Source: Mycolicibacterium aurum
GTDB taxonomy: Bacteria > Actinomycetota > Actinomycetes > Mycobacteriales > Mycobacteriaceae
Assembly: GCF_900637195.1 (NCBI RefSeq)
Contig: NZ_LR134356.1
Span: 5,456,001 to 5,520,000 of the forward strand
Length of the DNA stretch: 64,000 bases
Direction: 5' to 3'
How positions within the stretch are numbered: position 1 is the stretch's first letter; the number at the start of each line of letters is the position of its first letter. Shown here piece after piece: positions 25,067 to 33,637 of this stretch. Under the pieces are notes generated by a model that saw only the letters and a program-made list of their open reading frames with translations, had not been told where the DNA came from and ran no database searches. The translations under genes were made by a program, and so were the position numbers.

Positions 25067-26602
25067 TTACCGGCCGACCGCTTCTGCCGCGAAATCGTGC
25101 GCCGCGGACTCCAGCCCGGACAGATCCCGGACCACCCGCACCCTGTCGCAGAACTCCGCGTACGACGGCAGGTCGCAGCTACCGAGCCCCCACGAGTAGC
25201 GCGGCTCCGGCGTCAGCCACACCGTCTCGCGGGCGCGGCGGGTGATCTCCTCGAACGCGGGCAGGTTCGGGCTCCTGGCGTTGTTGCGCCCGTCGCCGAG
25301 GATCAGCAGCGTGGTCCTGCGGGTCACCGCCGACGAGTGTTCGGCCAGGAACTCGCCGAACACACTGCCGTAGTCAGAGTTCGCCGCTAGATCAATTTCG
25401 GCGGCGAACCGTCCCTCGCCGAAGATCAGCCCGAGCGCCTTCTCGCTCGGGTGGTCGCGGAACAGCTCGGTGGTCTCGGCGATGGCGGCGACGAACGCGA
25501 ACGATCGCACCTGGGTGAACAGGTCCTGCAGACCGTGCACCAGGTTCAGCGTGAACCGCGACGTGGCCCGCACCGACAGGCTGACGTCGGCGAGCACCAC
25601 CAGCCGCGGACGATCCTCGGCCCGGCGCACCGTGACGGGCATGAACGGCACCCCGTCGAAGCGCATGTTGCGCCGCATCGTCTGGCCGGAGTCCACCCGC
25701 CCGGCGGCGGCGGTCCGGCGCCGGTGCGTGAGTGCGCCGTGCAGCGTGTGCGCCAGCCGGCGTAGCGATTCTTCGAGGTCGGCGCGCTCGTGTTCCCCGA
25801 TCCGATCGACCCGCGCCTCCCGCTGCTCCCGTGACTCGACGATCGTGTTCTCCAGCGCCAGCAGTGCCTCGAGGTGACGCTTGAGCGCCTGCGGCAGGTT
25901 CTCCAACACACCGGCCAACCGCTTGCGCAGCGCCGCCGCATCGGATTCGTCCCCGTCGGAGTTCAGTTCGTCGTCCAGCCAGCCCAGCAGCGCTTCCTGC
26001 TCGGCGATGGTGAGCTCGGCGTCGACGGGGGTGCCTGCCGACGTCGCAAGGTCGCCCGCCGTACCCGCGCCGCTGAGGCGATCGGTCGACAGCTGAATCC
26101 GGTACGAATCGTCCGCGCCGTTACGGCTGTCCTTCGAGAACGCGATCTCATCGGTCAGCGCGGCGAGGTCGATCTTGTTGGCCTCCTGGTGCAGGTTGTA
26201 CTGCTGTGCCAGATCCTCCTGCTTGAAGTACTCCCGGATGCTGGACGGCTTGCCGTGCTCGTGGCCCTGTTCCGGTGTCTCGCTGGGCTCTTCGGACAGT
26301 GTGAACGAATCCAGTTCGCCGGTGTCGACGAGGTCGTCGTGCGCGTGGGAGTGGGAGTGCTCGGCTCCGTCTCCGGGCCCGACGCGCACCAACGCGAAGA
26401 AGGCGTCGAAGATCTCGTCGAATATCGGCTCGTCACGCTGGTCTTTGACCAGGGCGACGCGTAATGCGGTGCGCAGGACAGCCCGGGATGACAACACACC
26501 GGGCTGCCCTGCGCACCGCATCGCGTCGAGCGCCTCGGGGATCGAAACGCGCACCCCCGCCAGCCGCAGCAACCGGACGAAGCGGTGCAGTGTCGCTTCC
26601 AC
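25067..26602 (-). CDS. VWA-domain protein (CoxE-like), partner of the MoxR ATPase
   Basis: A 511-residue protein. The C-terminal half (about 300-490) is a von Willebrand A domain with an intact metal site, ADVSLSV (DxSxS). The N-terminal region starts RFVRLLRLAGVRVSIPEALDAM, as in CoxE-type proteins. MoxR ATPases and VWA proteins work as pairs to mature metal enzymes. A histidine patch (EHSHSHAHDD, about residues 81-90) and GHEHGK (113-118) stand out. The start is GTG at 26602, 8 bp after the MoxR stop. A 23-bp inverted repeat lies inside the gene near its 5' end. Confidence 0.88.
   Translation of the reverse strand: MEATLHRFVRLLRLAGVRVSIPEALDAMRCAGQPGVLSSRAVLRTALRVALVKDQRDEPIFDEIFDAFFALVRVGPGDGAEHSHSHAHDDLVDTGELDSFTLSEEPSETPEQGHEHGKPSSIREYFKQEDLAQQYNLHQEANKIDLAALTDEIAFSKDSRNGADDSYRIQLSTDRLSGAGTAGDLATSAGTPVDAELTIAEQEALLGWLDDELNSDGDESDAAALRKRLAGVLENLPQALKRHLEALLALENTIVESREQREARVDRIGEHERADLEESLRRLAHTLHGALTHRRRTAAAGRVDSGQTMRRNMRFDGVPFMPVTVRRAEDRPRLVVLADVSLSVRATSRFTLNLVHGLQDLFTQVRSFAFVAAIAETTELFRDHPSEKALGLIFGEGRFAAEIDLAANSDYGSVFGEFLAEHSSAVTRRTTLLILGDGRNNARSPNLPAFEEITRRARETVWLTPEPRYSWGLGSCDLPSYAEFCDRVRVVRDLSGLESAAHDFAAEAVGR
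26464..26521. repeat. 23-bp inverted repeat inside the VWA gene
   Basis: Left arm 26464-26486 and right arm 26499-26521 are reverse complements with one mismatch, around a 12-nt loop (26487-26498). It falls at codons 28-46 of the VWA gene (MRCAGQPG...LRTALR). In RNA it would form a very stable hairpin. Confidence 0.85.
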
Positions 26603-26610
26603 GGTGTTCC

Positions 26611-27753
26611 CTACAGCGCCCGGCGCCGGCCGAGCGTCGAAGCCGGTGTCTGCCCGCTCTTCTTCGGGGTTCCGTAGTACCCGTCGGTGAAGCGGCCGGG
26701 CTGGTCCTTGGCCGCCCGTACCGCGCGACCGTCGTCACCGTGGTCATGATCACCGTGATCGTGTGGGCCGTGATCGTGGTCGTGGGTGTGCCCGTGACCG
26801 TGACCGTGACCGTGCGACGAGTGCGCCCGGTCAGGAAGTTTCGCGTTCGGATCCACCAGCCGGGGCAACGCGTCCAGCGATCTGCGGACGTCCTTGTCGT
26901 ATTTGACCACCACGGACACCGTGTCCGACAAAATCTTTGCGTTCAATGCGTCGACGCCGAGTACAGCGAGGGTGCGGGCCCAGTCGATGGTCTCCGAGAT
27001 ACTGGGCGCCTTGCGCAGTTCCAGCTCACGAAGGCCGCGTACCACGTCGACGAGCTGGGCGGCCAGCGCGTCGGACAGGCCGGTGTTCTTCGAGCGCACG
27101 ATCTCCAGCTCCCGTTCGGCCGCCGGGTAGTCCAGGAACATGTGCAGGCAGCGGCGTTTGAGCGCCGCGGCCAGGTCGCGGGTGTTGTTGGACGTGAGAA
27201 TCACGTATGGCGCATGCTTGGCCGTGAAGGTGCCGATCTCCGGCACCGAGACCTGGTACTCGCCAAGCAGTTCCAGCAGGACGGCTTCCAATGACTCGTC
27301 GGCCCGGTCGATCTCGTCGATGAGCAGCACTACGGGAACCTCGGACCGCACGGCCTCCAGCAGCGGCCGCGGCGCGAGGAACCGGTCGGAGAAGAACACG
27401 CTCTCCTGCTTACCGATGCGCTCGACCGCTTCGTCAAGACTGCTCGCATCGGCGACGATCTGACCGATCTTCTCGCGCAGGATCTGCGTGTACAGCAGCT
27501 GCTTCCCGTAATCCCACTCGTAGAGCGCCTTGGTCTCGTCCTGCCCCTCGTAGCACTGCAGGCGCAGCAGCCTGCGGCCGGTGGCGGCTGCCAGCGCCTT
27601 GGCCAACTCGGTCTTCCCGACGCCCGCCGGACCTTCGATCAGCAGCGGCTTGTCCAGTCGGGTCTGCAGGAAAACTGTTGTCGCAAGCCGCTCGTCGGCG
27701 ATATAGCTTTCACCGGCGAGCGCCTCGCGCACCTCCTCTACTGAAGTGAACAT
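26611..27753 (-). CDS. MoxR-type AAA+ ATPase with histidine-rich tail
   Basis: A 380-residue AAA+ protein of the MoxR group. Walker A is GPAGVGKTE (41-49) and Walker B VVLLIDEIDRADE, with a sensor segment TSNNTRDL. Near the C-terminus (about 311-341) is a stretch with 13 histidines in 31 residues (HSSHGHGHGHGHTHDHDHG...), a strong metal-binding feature. Similar His-rich tails occur in nickel and zinc insertion proteins. I chose ATG at 27753, 4 bp after the methanol dehydrogenase stop; an upstream start at 27783 would overlap that gene. It probably helps activate the neighbouring metal-dependent alcohol dehydrogenase together with the VWA protein. Confidence 0.9.
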   Translation of the reverse strand: MFTSVEEVREALAGESYIADERLATTVFLQTRLDKPLLIEGPAGVGKTELAKALAAATGRRLLRLQCYEGQDETKALYEWDYGKQLLYTQILREKIGQIVADASSLDEAVERIGKQESVFFSDRFLAPRPLLEAVRSEVPVVLLIDEIDRADESLEAVLLELLGEYQVSVPEIGTFTAKHAPYVILTSNNTRDLAAALKRRCLHMFLDYPAAERELEIVRSKNTGLSDALAAQLVDVVRGLRELELRKAPSISETIDWARTLAVLGVDALNAKILSDTVSVVVKYDKDVRRSLDALPRLVDPNAKLPDRAHSSHGHGHGHGHTHDHDHGPHDHGDHDHGDDGRAVRAAKDQPGRFTDGYYGTPKKSGQTPASTLGRRRAL

Positions 27754-27757
27754 CAGC

Positions 27758-29050
27758 TCAGGGCAGCAGCTCGTCGAGATCACCGTTCATGCAGTGCTCG
27801 ACCACAGGACGGACGGTGTCGAACGTGCACTCCTTGGCGTTGCCCGGCGTGCAGGCATCACCGAGCACGTGGTTGGTGATGCGGTCGACATCGGCCTTGT
27901 CTCCCTTGATGACCGGCGCGTTCTCGTAGAATTTGGTCGGCCCCTGGCCCAGCCGGTTCTTCGAGTAGCTGTCCTGCTTGACGTCGACGAACTTCTCGAT
28001 GATGTTCACGTCGCGCAGCAGCCGGATCGCGGCGGCCAGCGCGGCGTCGGCGGCCTGCACGTCGGTCATGCCGTAGGTGTCCACTCCCATGGCCTGGGCG
28101 ATGTCGGCGAAGCGCTTGTACGCCACCGGCATGTTGAACGCCCACACCCGCGGCAACGCGATGGCGTTGTTCAGCCCGTGGTGGGTGTCGTAGAACGCCG
28201 ACACGGCGTGCGAGATCGAGTGGATGATGCCGAGACCGCCGGAGTTGAACGCCTGGGCGGCGATGTACTGCGCGTACATCATGCCCTCACGGCCCTTGAG
28301 ATCTGTTCCGTTCCAGGTGGCTTCGCGCAGGTTCTCGGCGGTCAGCTTGATGGCACGGATGGCGTTACCGAGCGAGGGCTCGAAGTTCAACCGGGACACA
28401 TAAGGCTCCGAAGCGTGTGCCAGAACGTCGAATCCGCACTGGGCGGTGTAATCGACGGGGCACTCGAAGTACAGCACCGGGTCGTCGACGGCCAGCGTCG
28501 CCACCGACGCGTCGTCGAACGCGACGTACTTGTGCGGGTTGTCGGGATCGGTTGTGGTGTCGGTGATGACGTAGGCCCAGGACGTCTCCGAACCCGTGCC
28601 CGCGGTGGTCGAAATCGCGATGTGCGGAGGGTTTTTGGGGTTCTCGCTCTTGTTGAAGCCCTCGAAGTCGTTGACGTTGCGGCCGTCGTGGGCAATCGAG
28701 ATGCGCGCGCCCTTACAGGCGTCATGGGTGGACCCGCCGCCGATGGAGACGAAGCTGTCGCATTCGTTCTCCTGGTAGAGCTTCACCGAGTCCATGACGT
28801 TGTAGTCCTTGGGATTGGACTCGACCTTGTCGTAGACGACGACCTCGAGACCGTGCCACTTCAGCGACTCGGCCATGTTGTGCACGATGTCGGTGCCACG
28901 CAGCCCCGAGCTCATCAACAACGTCCGCTTGAAGCCCATCTTCAGAGCTTCCGGACCGACCATCTCGTGGGCGCCCGGCCCCATCATCGCGCGGGGAAAC
29001 GGATGAAACTCCTTGATGGGGAAGGGCTTGAGCAGGTCCTCGACCTTCAT
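27758..29050 (-). CDS. mdo: NDMA-dependent methanol dehydrogenase (group III, nicotinoprotein)
   Basis: A 430-residue metal-dependent alcohol dehydrogenase starting MKVEDLLKPFPIKEFHPFP, followed by GGGSTHDACKG (cofactor binding), TAGTGSETSWAYVI, GFDVLAHASEPYVS, IIHSISHAVSAFYDTHHG. It closely fits the actinobacterial NDMA-dependent methanol dehydrogenase (Mdo/Mno) of M. smegmatis-type mycobacteria. In these, bound NAD(P) is recycled by an outside electron carrier linked to mycofactocin. It oxidises methanol and other short alcohols. It is the first gene of a four-gene minus-strand operon with MoxR, VWA and a truncated second dehydrogenase. No mycofactocin genes are in the window. Confidence 0.9.
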   Translation of the reverse strand: MKVEDLLKPFPIKEFHPFPRAMMGPGAHEMVGPEALKMGFKRTLLMSSGLRGTDIVHNMAESLKWHGLEVVVYDKVESNPKDYNVMDSVKLYQENECDSFVSIGGGSTHDACKGARISIAHDGRNVNDFEGFNKSENPKNPPHIAISTTAGTGSETSWAYVITDTTTDPDNPHKYVAFDDASVATLAVDDPVLYFECPVDYTAQCGFDVLAHASEPYVSRLNFEPSLGNAIRAIKLTAENLREATWNGTDLKGREGMMYAQYIAAQAFNSGGLGIIHSISHAVSAFYDTHHGLNNAIALPRVWAFNMPVAYKRFADIAQAMGVDTYGMTDVQAADAALAAAIRLLRDVNIIEKFVDVKQDSYSKNRLGQGPTKFYENAPVIKGDKADVDRITNHVLGDACTPGNAKECTFDTVRPVVEHCMNGDLDELLP

Positions 29051-29118
29051 GGTGGCGTCCTCTCTGGGTGCTTCCGGCGATGCGGCACGGTGTCGGCCAC
29101 AAACGTAGGCACGCCGGT

Positions 29119-29145
29119 GTGACGCAGGGAACAGCCTGGCGTCAC
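29119..29145. promoter_or_regulatory. Inverted repeat upstream of mdo
   Basis: GTGACGC (29119-29125) and GCGTCAC (29139-29145) are perfect inverted repeats with a 13-bp spacer, about 70 bp upstream of the mdo start, in the 182-bp gap between mdo and the transporter gene. It could be an operator. Confidence 0.35.
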
Positions 29146-29232
29146 TTCCGCATCGTCGGGTAGCGCGATTGCGCACGACCGGACAGGGCGAGACCTACCC
29201 GATCGGAGAGGTGGGGCTGATGCAGGGGATGT

Positions 29233-30609
29233 TCAGGCCTTCGCGGGCTCGCGGTCCGCCTCGTCGGGTCCGGTGGCTGCGTGGTCGTCGACCATCGTGC
29301 TCTCGTCGAACGGACGGTCCCCGTCGAGCACCTCGTTCAGTCGCTTGTGTTCCAGCGTCTGGGTCCACGCCCCGATCAACACGGTGGCGACCGCGTTACC
29401 GGAGAAGTTCGTCAGTGCGCGCGCCTCCGACATGAACTTGTCGATGCCGACGATCAACCCGATACCGTCGAGCAGCTCAGGACGGTGGCTCTGCAGACCC
29501 GCTGCCAGCGTGGCCAATCCGGCGCCGCTGACGCCGGCCGCACCCTTGGAGGCGACCATCATGAACACCAGCAGCGAGAGCTGCTCGGTGATGGACAGCG
29601 GATTGCCCATGGCGTCGGCGATGAACAGAGATGCCATCGTCATGTAGATCGCGGTGCCGTCGAGGTTGAACGAGTATCCGGTGGGCACCACGATGCCCAC
29701 CGTGGCCGGCTGCACGCCGGCGTGCTCCATCTTGGCGATCAGTCGCGGCAATGCCGACTCCGACGACGACGTCGCGACGATCAGCAGGTATTCGCGGCCC
29801 AGGTAGCGCGCGAGCTTGAACACCGAGACCTTTGCCACGACGCGGAGCAACGCGCCGAGCACTCCGAAGACGAACACGATGCAGGTGATGTAGAAGGCAA
29901 GCATCAACACACCCATTTGGATGACCGCGTCGAATCCGGTATCGCCCACCACCTTTGCGATGGCACCGAAAGCACCGATCGGCGCCAGCCACAGGATGCC
30001 TGCCAGAATGCGGAAGACGAGCTTCTGGATCAGTGCGACGCCGCGCAGCAGGGGCTCACCGGTGGTGCCCATCGCCTGGATCGCGAATCCGACCAGCAGC
30101 GCCACGAACAGGGTCTGGAGCACGTTGCCCTCGGTCAACGACGACAGCAGCGATGTCGGGATGATGTTCTGGAAGAACTCCACCATCCCGCCCTCGGCCG
30201 CGGCCTCGCCGGCCAGCTCGGCCCCCGCGCCCGGATCTCCTCGAAGGTTGAGTCCTGTTCCGGGACTGATCAGGTTGCCGACCACCAGGCCGATGGCCAG
30301 GGCGAACGTCGACATCACCAGGAAGTAGCCCAGCGCCAGGCCGCCGACCTTGCCGACGGATGCAGCTTTGCGCACCGAGCCGATACCGATGACGATGGTG
30401 CAGAAGATGACCGGGCTGATCATCATCTTGATCAGGTTGACGAACAACGTGCCGAGGACGCCGAGGGCCGATCCGGTCTCCGGTGCGACCAGGCCCACCA
30501 CGATGCCGGCCACGACCGCGACGATCACCAGGATGTAGAGCCAGTGGGTGCGGTCGCGCTTGTCCTTCTTCGGCTCGGCGTCCTGTGGCTCGGCCTCGGC
30601 TGCCGTCAT
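29233..30609 (-). CDS. Dicarboxylate/amino acid:cation symporter (DAACS family)
   Basis: A 458-residue transporter of the GltP/DctA family, with about eight membrane helices and two re-entrant loops. Family marks are SSSESALPRLI, VPTGYSFNLDGTAIYMTMA and the C-terminal GIDKFMSEARALTNFSGNAVATVLI. It would take up C4-dicarboxylates or acidic amino acids with Na+ or H+. The N-terminus is short and Lys/Asp-rich; the C-terminus is acidic. ATG at 30609 has a strong GGAGGGGG site. It diverges from the TetR gene, and tandem palindromes lie in the shared 137-bp upstream region. Confidence 0.92.
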   Translation of the reverse strand: MTAAEAEPQDAEPKKDKRDRTHWLYILVIVAVVAGIVVGLVAPETGSALGVLGTLFVNLIKMMISPVIFCTIVIGIGSVRKAASVGKVGGLALGYFLVMSTFALAIGLVVGNLISPGTGLNLRGDPGAGAELAGEAAAEGGMVEFFQNIIPTSLLSSLTEGNVLQTLFVALLVGFAIQAMGTTGEPLLRGVALIQKLVFRILAGILWLAPIGAFGAIAKVVGDTGFDAVIQMGVLMLAFYITCIVFVFGVLGALLRVVAKVSVFKLARYLGREYLLIVATSSSESALPRLIAKMEHAGVQPATVGIVVPTGYSFNLDGTAIYMTMASLFIADAMGNPLSITEQLSLLVFMMVASKGAAGVSGAGLATLAAGLQSHRPELLDGIGLIVGIDKFMSEARALTNFSGNAVATVLIGAWTQTLEHKRLNEVLDGDRPFDESTMVDDHAATGPDEADREPAKA

Positions 30610-30702
30610 GGTCGTCCCCCTCCGGTCAAAGTGAGTGCGGAGTAGCCGTTCGTGCGCCCGGTCACACACAGGCCTTGACCCGGCATGGTCGCGGTGGTTT
30701 GA

Positions 30703-30736
30703 TCCGAACAACGTTCGAATCCGAACAGCGTTCGAA
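30703..30736. promoter_or_regulatory. Tandem 17-bp operator-like repeats upstream of the TetR gene
   Basis: TCCGAACAACGTTCGAA (30703-30719) is followed directly by TCCGAACAGCGTTCGAA (30720-30736). Each unit holds the palindrome CGAAC-N3-GTTCG. They end 10 bp before the TetR start and lie between it and the divergent transporter gene, so they are probably the TetR protein's own binding sites. Confidence 0.75.
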
Positions 30737-30746
30737 AGGGCTGCGG

Positions 30747-31316
30747 ATGGCGAGAACCCGCAGGGCAGGTTCGGTACTGCCGTACGGGTCGCTCGACCGC
30801 GAGCATCTGATCAAGCACCTGCTCGAACTGGCGCGCCGGGTCGGCGTGGACAACGTCACGATGCGCGGGCTGGCTGCGGAGGCGGGCACCTCGGCGTCCT
30901 CGGTCTACTACCACGTCAAGGACAAGGCGGCCCTGCTCGACCTGCTGACCGAGTCGGTGCTCGACGGCATCGCGATCCCGTCCGACGGGGGCTGGGAACA
31001 GCGCATCGCGGAGCTCTACACCAACGCCTGGCAGGTGATGGTGCAGATGCCGGGAATCGCGGCGCTGCTGCAGCAGCGACCGCTGACCGGTGCGGCCCAT
31101 GCCATGGACCGCACCGCCAAGGACATCCTCACCGAATCAGGGTGGTCGGCCGACGATGTCGCCGCCGCTCACGTGGTGCTCTACATCCATCTGCTCGGCT
31201 CGGTGCAGCTCCAGCACCACCTGAACCTCAGCGGCGCCGACCGGGACGCCGAGCTGCTGTTCCAGGGCGGGCTGCGGGTGATCCTCACCGGCCTGCGCCA
31301 CAGCCGGCCCACCTGA
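30747..31316 (+). CDS. TetR/AcrR-family transcriptional regulator
   Basis: A 189-residue repressor with an N-terminal helix-turn-helix (about residues 15-62: ELARRVGVDNVTMRGLAAEAGTS... then VYYHVKDKAALL) and a helical ligand-binding domain of the TetR C-terminal type (EQRIAELYTNAWQVM). ATG at 30747 is preceded by AAGGGCTGCGG. It begins 10 bp after the tandem palindromes and is followed 16 bp later by a P450 gene on the same strand. The likely targets are its own operon and perhaps the divergent symporter. Confidence 0.88.
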   Translation: MARTRRAGSVLPYGSLDREHLIKHLLELARRVGVDNVTMRGLAAEAGTSASSVYYHVKDKAALLDLLTESVLDGIAIPSDGGWEQRIAELYTNAWQVMVQMPGIAALLQQRPLTGAAHAMDRTAKDILTESGWSADDVAAAHVVLYIHLLGSVQLQHHLNLSGADRDAELLFQGGLRVILTGLRHSRPT

Positions 31317-31332
31317 CCGAAGGAGAACCACC

Positions 31333-32550
31333 GTGGCCCATCCACTGCATTCGCCGAACTTTTACGCGGGCGACCCGTATCCGGCGTATCGGGAGCTGCG
31401 GGCCACAGATCCGGTGACCTGGAACGCCGAGCACGAATTCTGGGCGCTGCTCAAATACGAGGACATCAGGTACGTATCGACCAATCCCGCCGTCTTCTCG
31501 TCGGCCAAGGGCATCACCGTCCCCGACCCCGCCATCAGCAACCCGGTGATGGACGGCAGCCTGATCTTCTCCGATCCGCCCCGGCACCGCCAGTTGCGCA
31601 AGCTGATCAACGCCGGCTTCACACGCAGGCAGGTCTCCATCCTGGAACCGAAGCTGCGGGCCTTCGCCCGCAGCGCGCTCGACGCGATCGACCCGGCGTC
31701 GGGTACCGAGTTCGCCGAACAGATCGCTGCGCCCCTGCCGACGCGGATGATCGCCGAACTACTCGGCGCGCCCGACACCGACTGGGAGCAGTTCCGCACA
31801 TGGTCGGACGCCACGGTCGGCATGGACGACCCCGACGTCGAGCTGGACACGTTCACCGCGATGGGCGAGCTGTTCCAGTATTTTCAGGAACTGATTGCGT
31901 TGCGCCGCAACGGCAGCATGACCGACGCCGACGACCTGCTCTCGATCCTCGTCGCCGCGGAGGTGGACGGCCTGCGACTCGACGACCAGGATCTGCTGCA
32001 GTTCTGCCTGCTACTTCTGGTGGCGGGCAACGAGACGACGCGCAACCTGATCGCACTGGGCACACTGGCCCTCATCGAACGGCCGGATCAGTTCCAGCTG
32101 TTGCGCGACCGACCGGAGCTGATGCCGTCGGCGGTCGAAGAACTGCTGCGCTTCACCACGCCGGTCGCCAACATGACGCGGTGCGCCACGCGCGACGTCG
32201 AGATACGGGGCCGCACGATCCGGGAGGGCCAGTACGTGACGATGCTGTACGGCTCGGCCAACCGCGACGAGGACGTCTTCGGGCCGACGTCGGAGGAACT
32301 CGACATCACGCGTAATCCCAACCCCCACCTGACGTTCGGCTGTGGTGAGCATTCCTGCCTCGGCGCTCAACTGGCCCGTCTGGAAGCTCGGGTGTTGTTC
32401 GAGGAGTTGCTCGCGCGATTCGACGGCATCGAGCTCGACGGCGAGATCACCCGCATGAAGGCGACCATGGTCCCCGGGGTCAAACAGATGCCGGTCCGGT
32501 TGGTGGCAGCGGCTCAGCCGCGGAAGTCCGCGAGGACGGTCAGCGCGTAA
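31333..32550 (+). CDS. Cytochrome P450
   Basis: A 405-residue soluble P450. The heme-binding loop FGCGEHSCLG has the Cys ligand. The K-helix ExxR is EELLR. The I-helix reads LVAGNETTRN, with Asn-Glu in place of the usual G(D/H)-(D/E) pair. It starts at GTG 31333 with AAGGAG 7 bases upstream. It is probably co-transcribed with the TetR gene. A ferredoxin partner is not encoded nearby. The substrate is unknown. Its 3' end overlaps the convergent egtE by 11 bp. Confidence 0.93.
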   Translation: MAHPLHSPNFYAGDPYPAYRELRATDPVTWNAEHEFWALLKYEDIRYVSTNPAVFSSAKGITVPDPAISNPVMDGSLIFSDPPRHRQLRKLINAGFTRRQVSILEPKLRAFARSALDAIDPASGTEFAEQIAAPLPTRMIAELLGAPDTDWEQFRTWSDATVGMDDPDVELDTFTAMGELFQYFQELIALRRNGSMTDADDLLSILVAAEVDGLRLDDQDLLQFCLLLLVAGNETTRNLIALGTLALIERPDQFQLLRDRPELMPSAVEELLRFTTPVANMTRCATRDVEIRGRTIREGQYVTMLYGSANRDEDVFGPTSEELDITRNPNPHLTFGCGEHSCLGAQLARLEARVLFEELLARFDGIELDGEITRMKATMVPGVKQMPVRLVAAAQPRKSARTVSA

Positions 32551-33637
32551 CCGCGGCGAGCGCGGCGGCCACCGCGGCCAGGTCCTCGTCGGTGACGTCG
32601 ACGTGTGGCGACACCCGAAGTGCCGGTTGGTGCATCTCGCGCGGCGCACGCTCCACCCCGAGGTACGTCGTGAGGATCGAGTGCTCGGCGAGGAGCCGGG
32701 ACCGCACCTGCATGGGGTCGACGCCGTCGGGTGGGCGCAGTGTGGTGGTGGCGCTGGGCTCGTCGGCATGCTCGCGCACCCGCCAGCCCGCGACGTGGTC
32801 CAGCGCAGCGCGGGTGGCGGCGCCCACCTCGCGCAGCCGAGCCTGGATCGCAGCCGGCCCGAAGGCCACATGCTCGCCGAGAGCGACCGAAAACCCCACG
32901 TGCAGGCCGACATTGGTTTCGGCGTGGGCCAGCTGCTGCCGTGGGTAGTCGGGCAGCAGCCCTGGCCGTGTCGCAAGTACGCCGACGCCGCGCGGGCCTG
33001 CCGTCCACTTGCGCGATGATGTGTACACCGCGTCGGCGGCACCGAGATCAGCGAGATCGAGGTGTCCGAAGCCCTGCGCGGCGTCGATGATCACCGGAAT
33101 GCCGTGCGCCCGGCAGGCCGAGATGACGGCGTGCGCGGGTTGCACGATCCCGCTGTGACTCCCCAGCACGGTGAAGTGTACGAGCGCCGGAAGATGGGAC
33201 GTCAGCGCGGAGCCGAGCGCACCCAGGTCCAGGCGGCCGAACTCGTCGGCAGGAAGCTCGCGGATCTCGAATCCGTGGTGCGCCATGATCTTCAGGTTCG
33301 GACCGAACTCTCCTGGCAGACAGGCGAGCGTCCGCTCCCCCGGCCAGCTGCTCAACAGGATGTCGAGGCCGTGGTTGGAGCCGGTGGTGAAGTAGACCTC
33401 GGCGTCGACCATTCCTGTCAGTGCCCGCACTGCGGCCCGTCCCGCGTCCAGCGCGGGCGCGGCAGCCTCGGCGGCGACGTAGCCGCCGACCTCCGCCTCG
33501 TGGGTGGCGTGCCGCGACGCCGCGTCGATCACGGCGAAGCTCTGCCGTGAACACGCGGCGCTGTCGGCGTGGATCCCCGCCACAGGTGGCCGGGCCGACC
33601 GCCACTGTCCGGCAAGTGTTTCCACGTCGCCCGGCAT
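32540..33637 (-). CDS. egtE: Ergothioneine biosynthesis PLP-dependent C-S lyase EgtE
   Basis: A 365-residue fold-type I PLP enzyme. The Schiff-base lysine is in SSRKWTAGPRG, and other family marks are YFTTGSNHGLDILLSSW and IPVIIDAAQGFGHLDL. It cleaves the hercynylcysteine sulfoxide to give ergothioneine, the last step of the pathway. ATG at 33637 overlaps the egtD stop (ATGA). It is last in the egtABCDE operon on the minus strand. Confidence 0.92.
   Translation of the reverse strand: MPGDVETLAGQWRSARPPVAGIHADSAACSRQSFAVIDAASRHATHEAEVGGYVAAEAAAPALDAGRAAVRALTGMVDAEVYFTTGSNHGLDILLSSWPGERTLACLPGEFGPNLKIMAHHGFEIRELPADEFGRLDLGALGSALTSHLPALVHFTVLGSHSGIVQPAHAVISACRAHGIPVIIDAAQGFGHLDLADLGAADAVYTSSRKWTAGPRGVGVLATRPGLLPDYPRQQLAHAETNVGLHVGFSVALGEHVAFGPAAIQARLREVGAATRAALDHVAGWRVREHADEPSATTTLRPPDGVDPMQVRSRLLAEHSILTTYLGVERAPREMHQPALRVSPHVDVTDEDLAAVAAALAAVTR

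Noticed and set aside
26464..26521. Inverted repeat as an insertion sequence end or CRISPR-like unit
   Set aside because: No transposase, no target duplication and no further copies. No CRISPR array was seen anywhere in the window.
26750..26830. Tandem repeat region in the plus strand (GTGACCGTGACCGTG...)
   Set aside because: It is simply the codons of the His-rich tail of MoxR read on the other strand, not an independent repeat element.
27746..29122. 458-codon open frame on the plus strand
   Set aside because: Antisense to the methanol dehydrogenase gene, which has clear family motifs.
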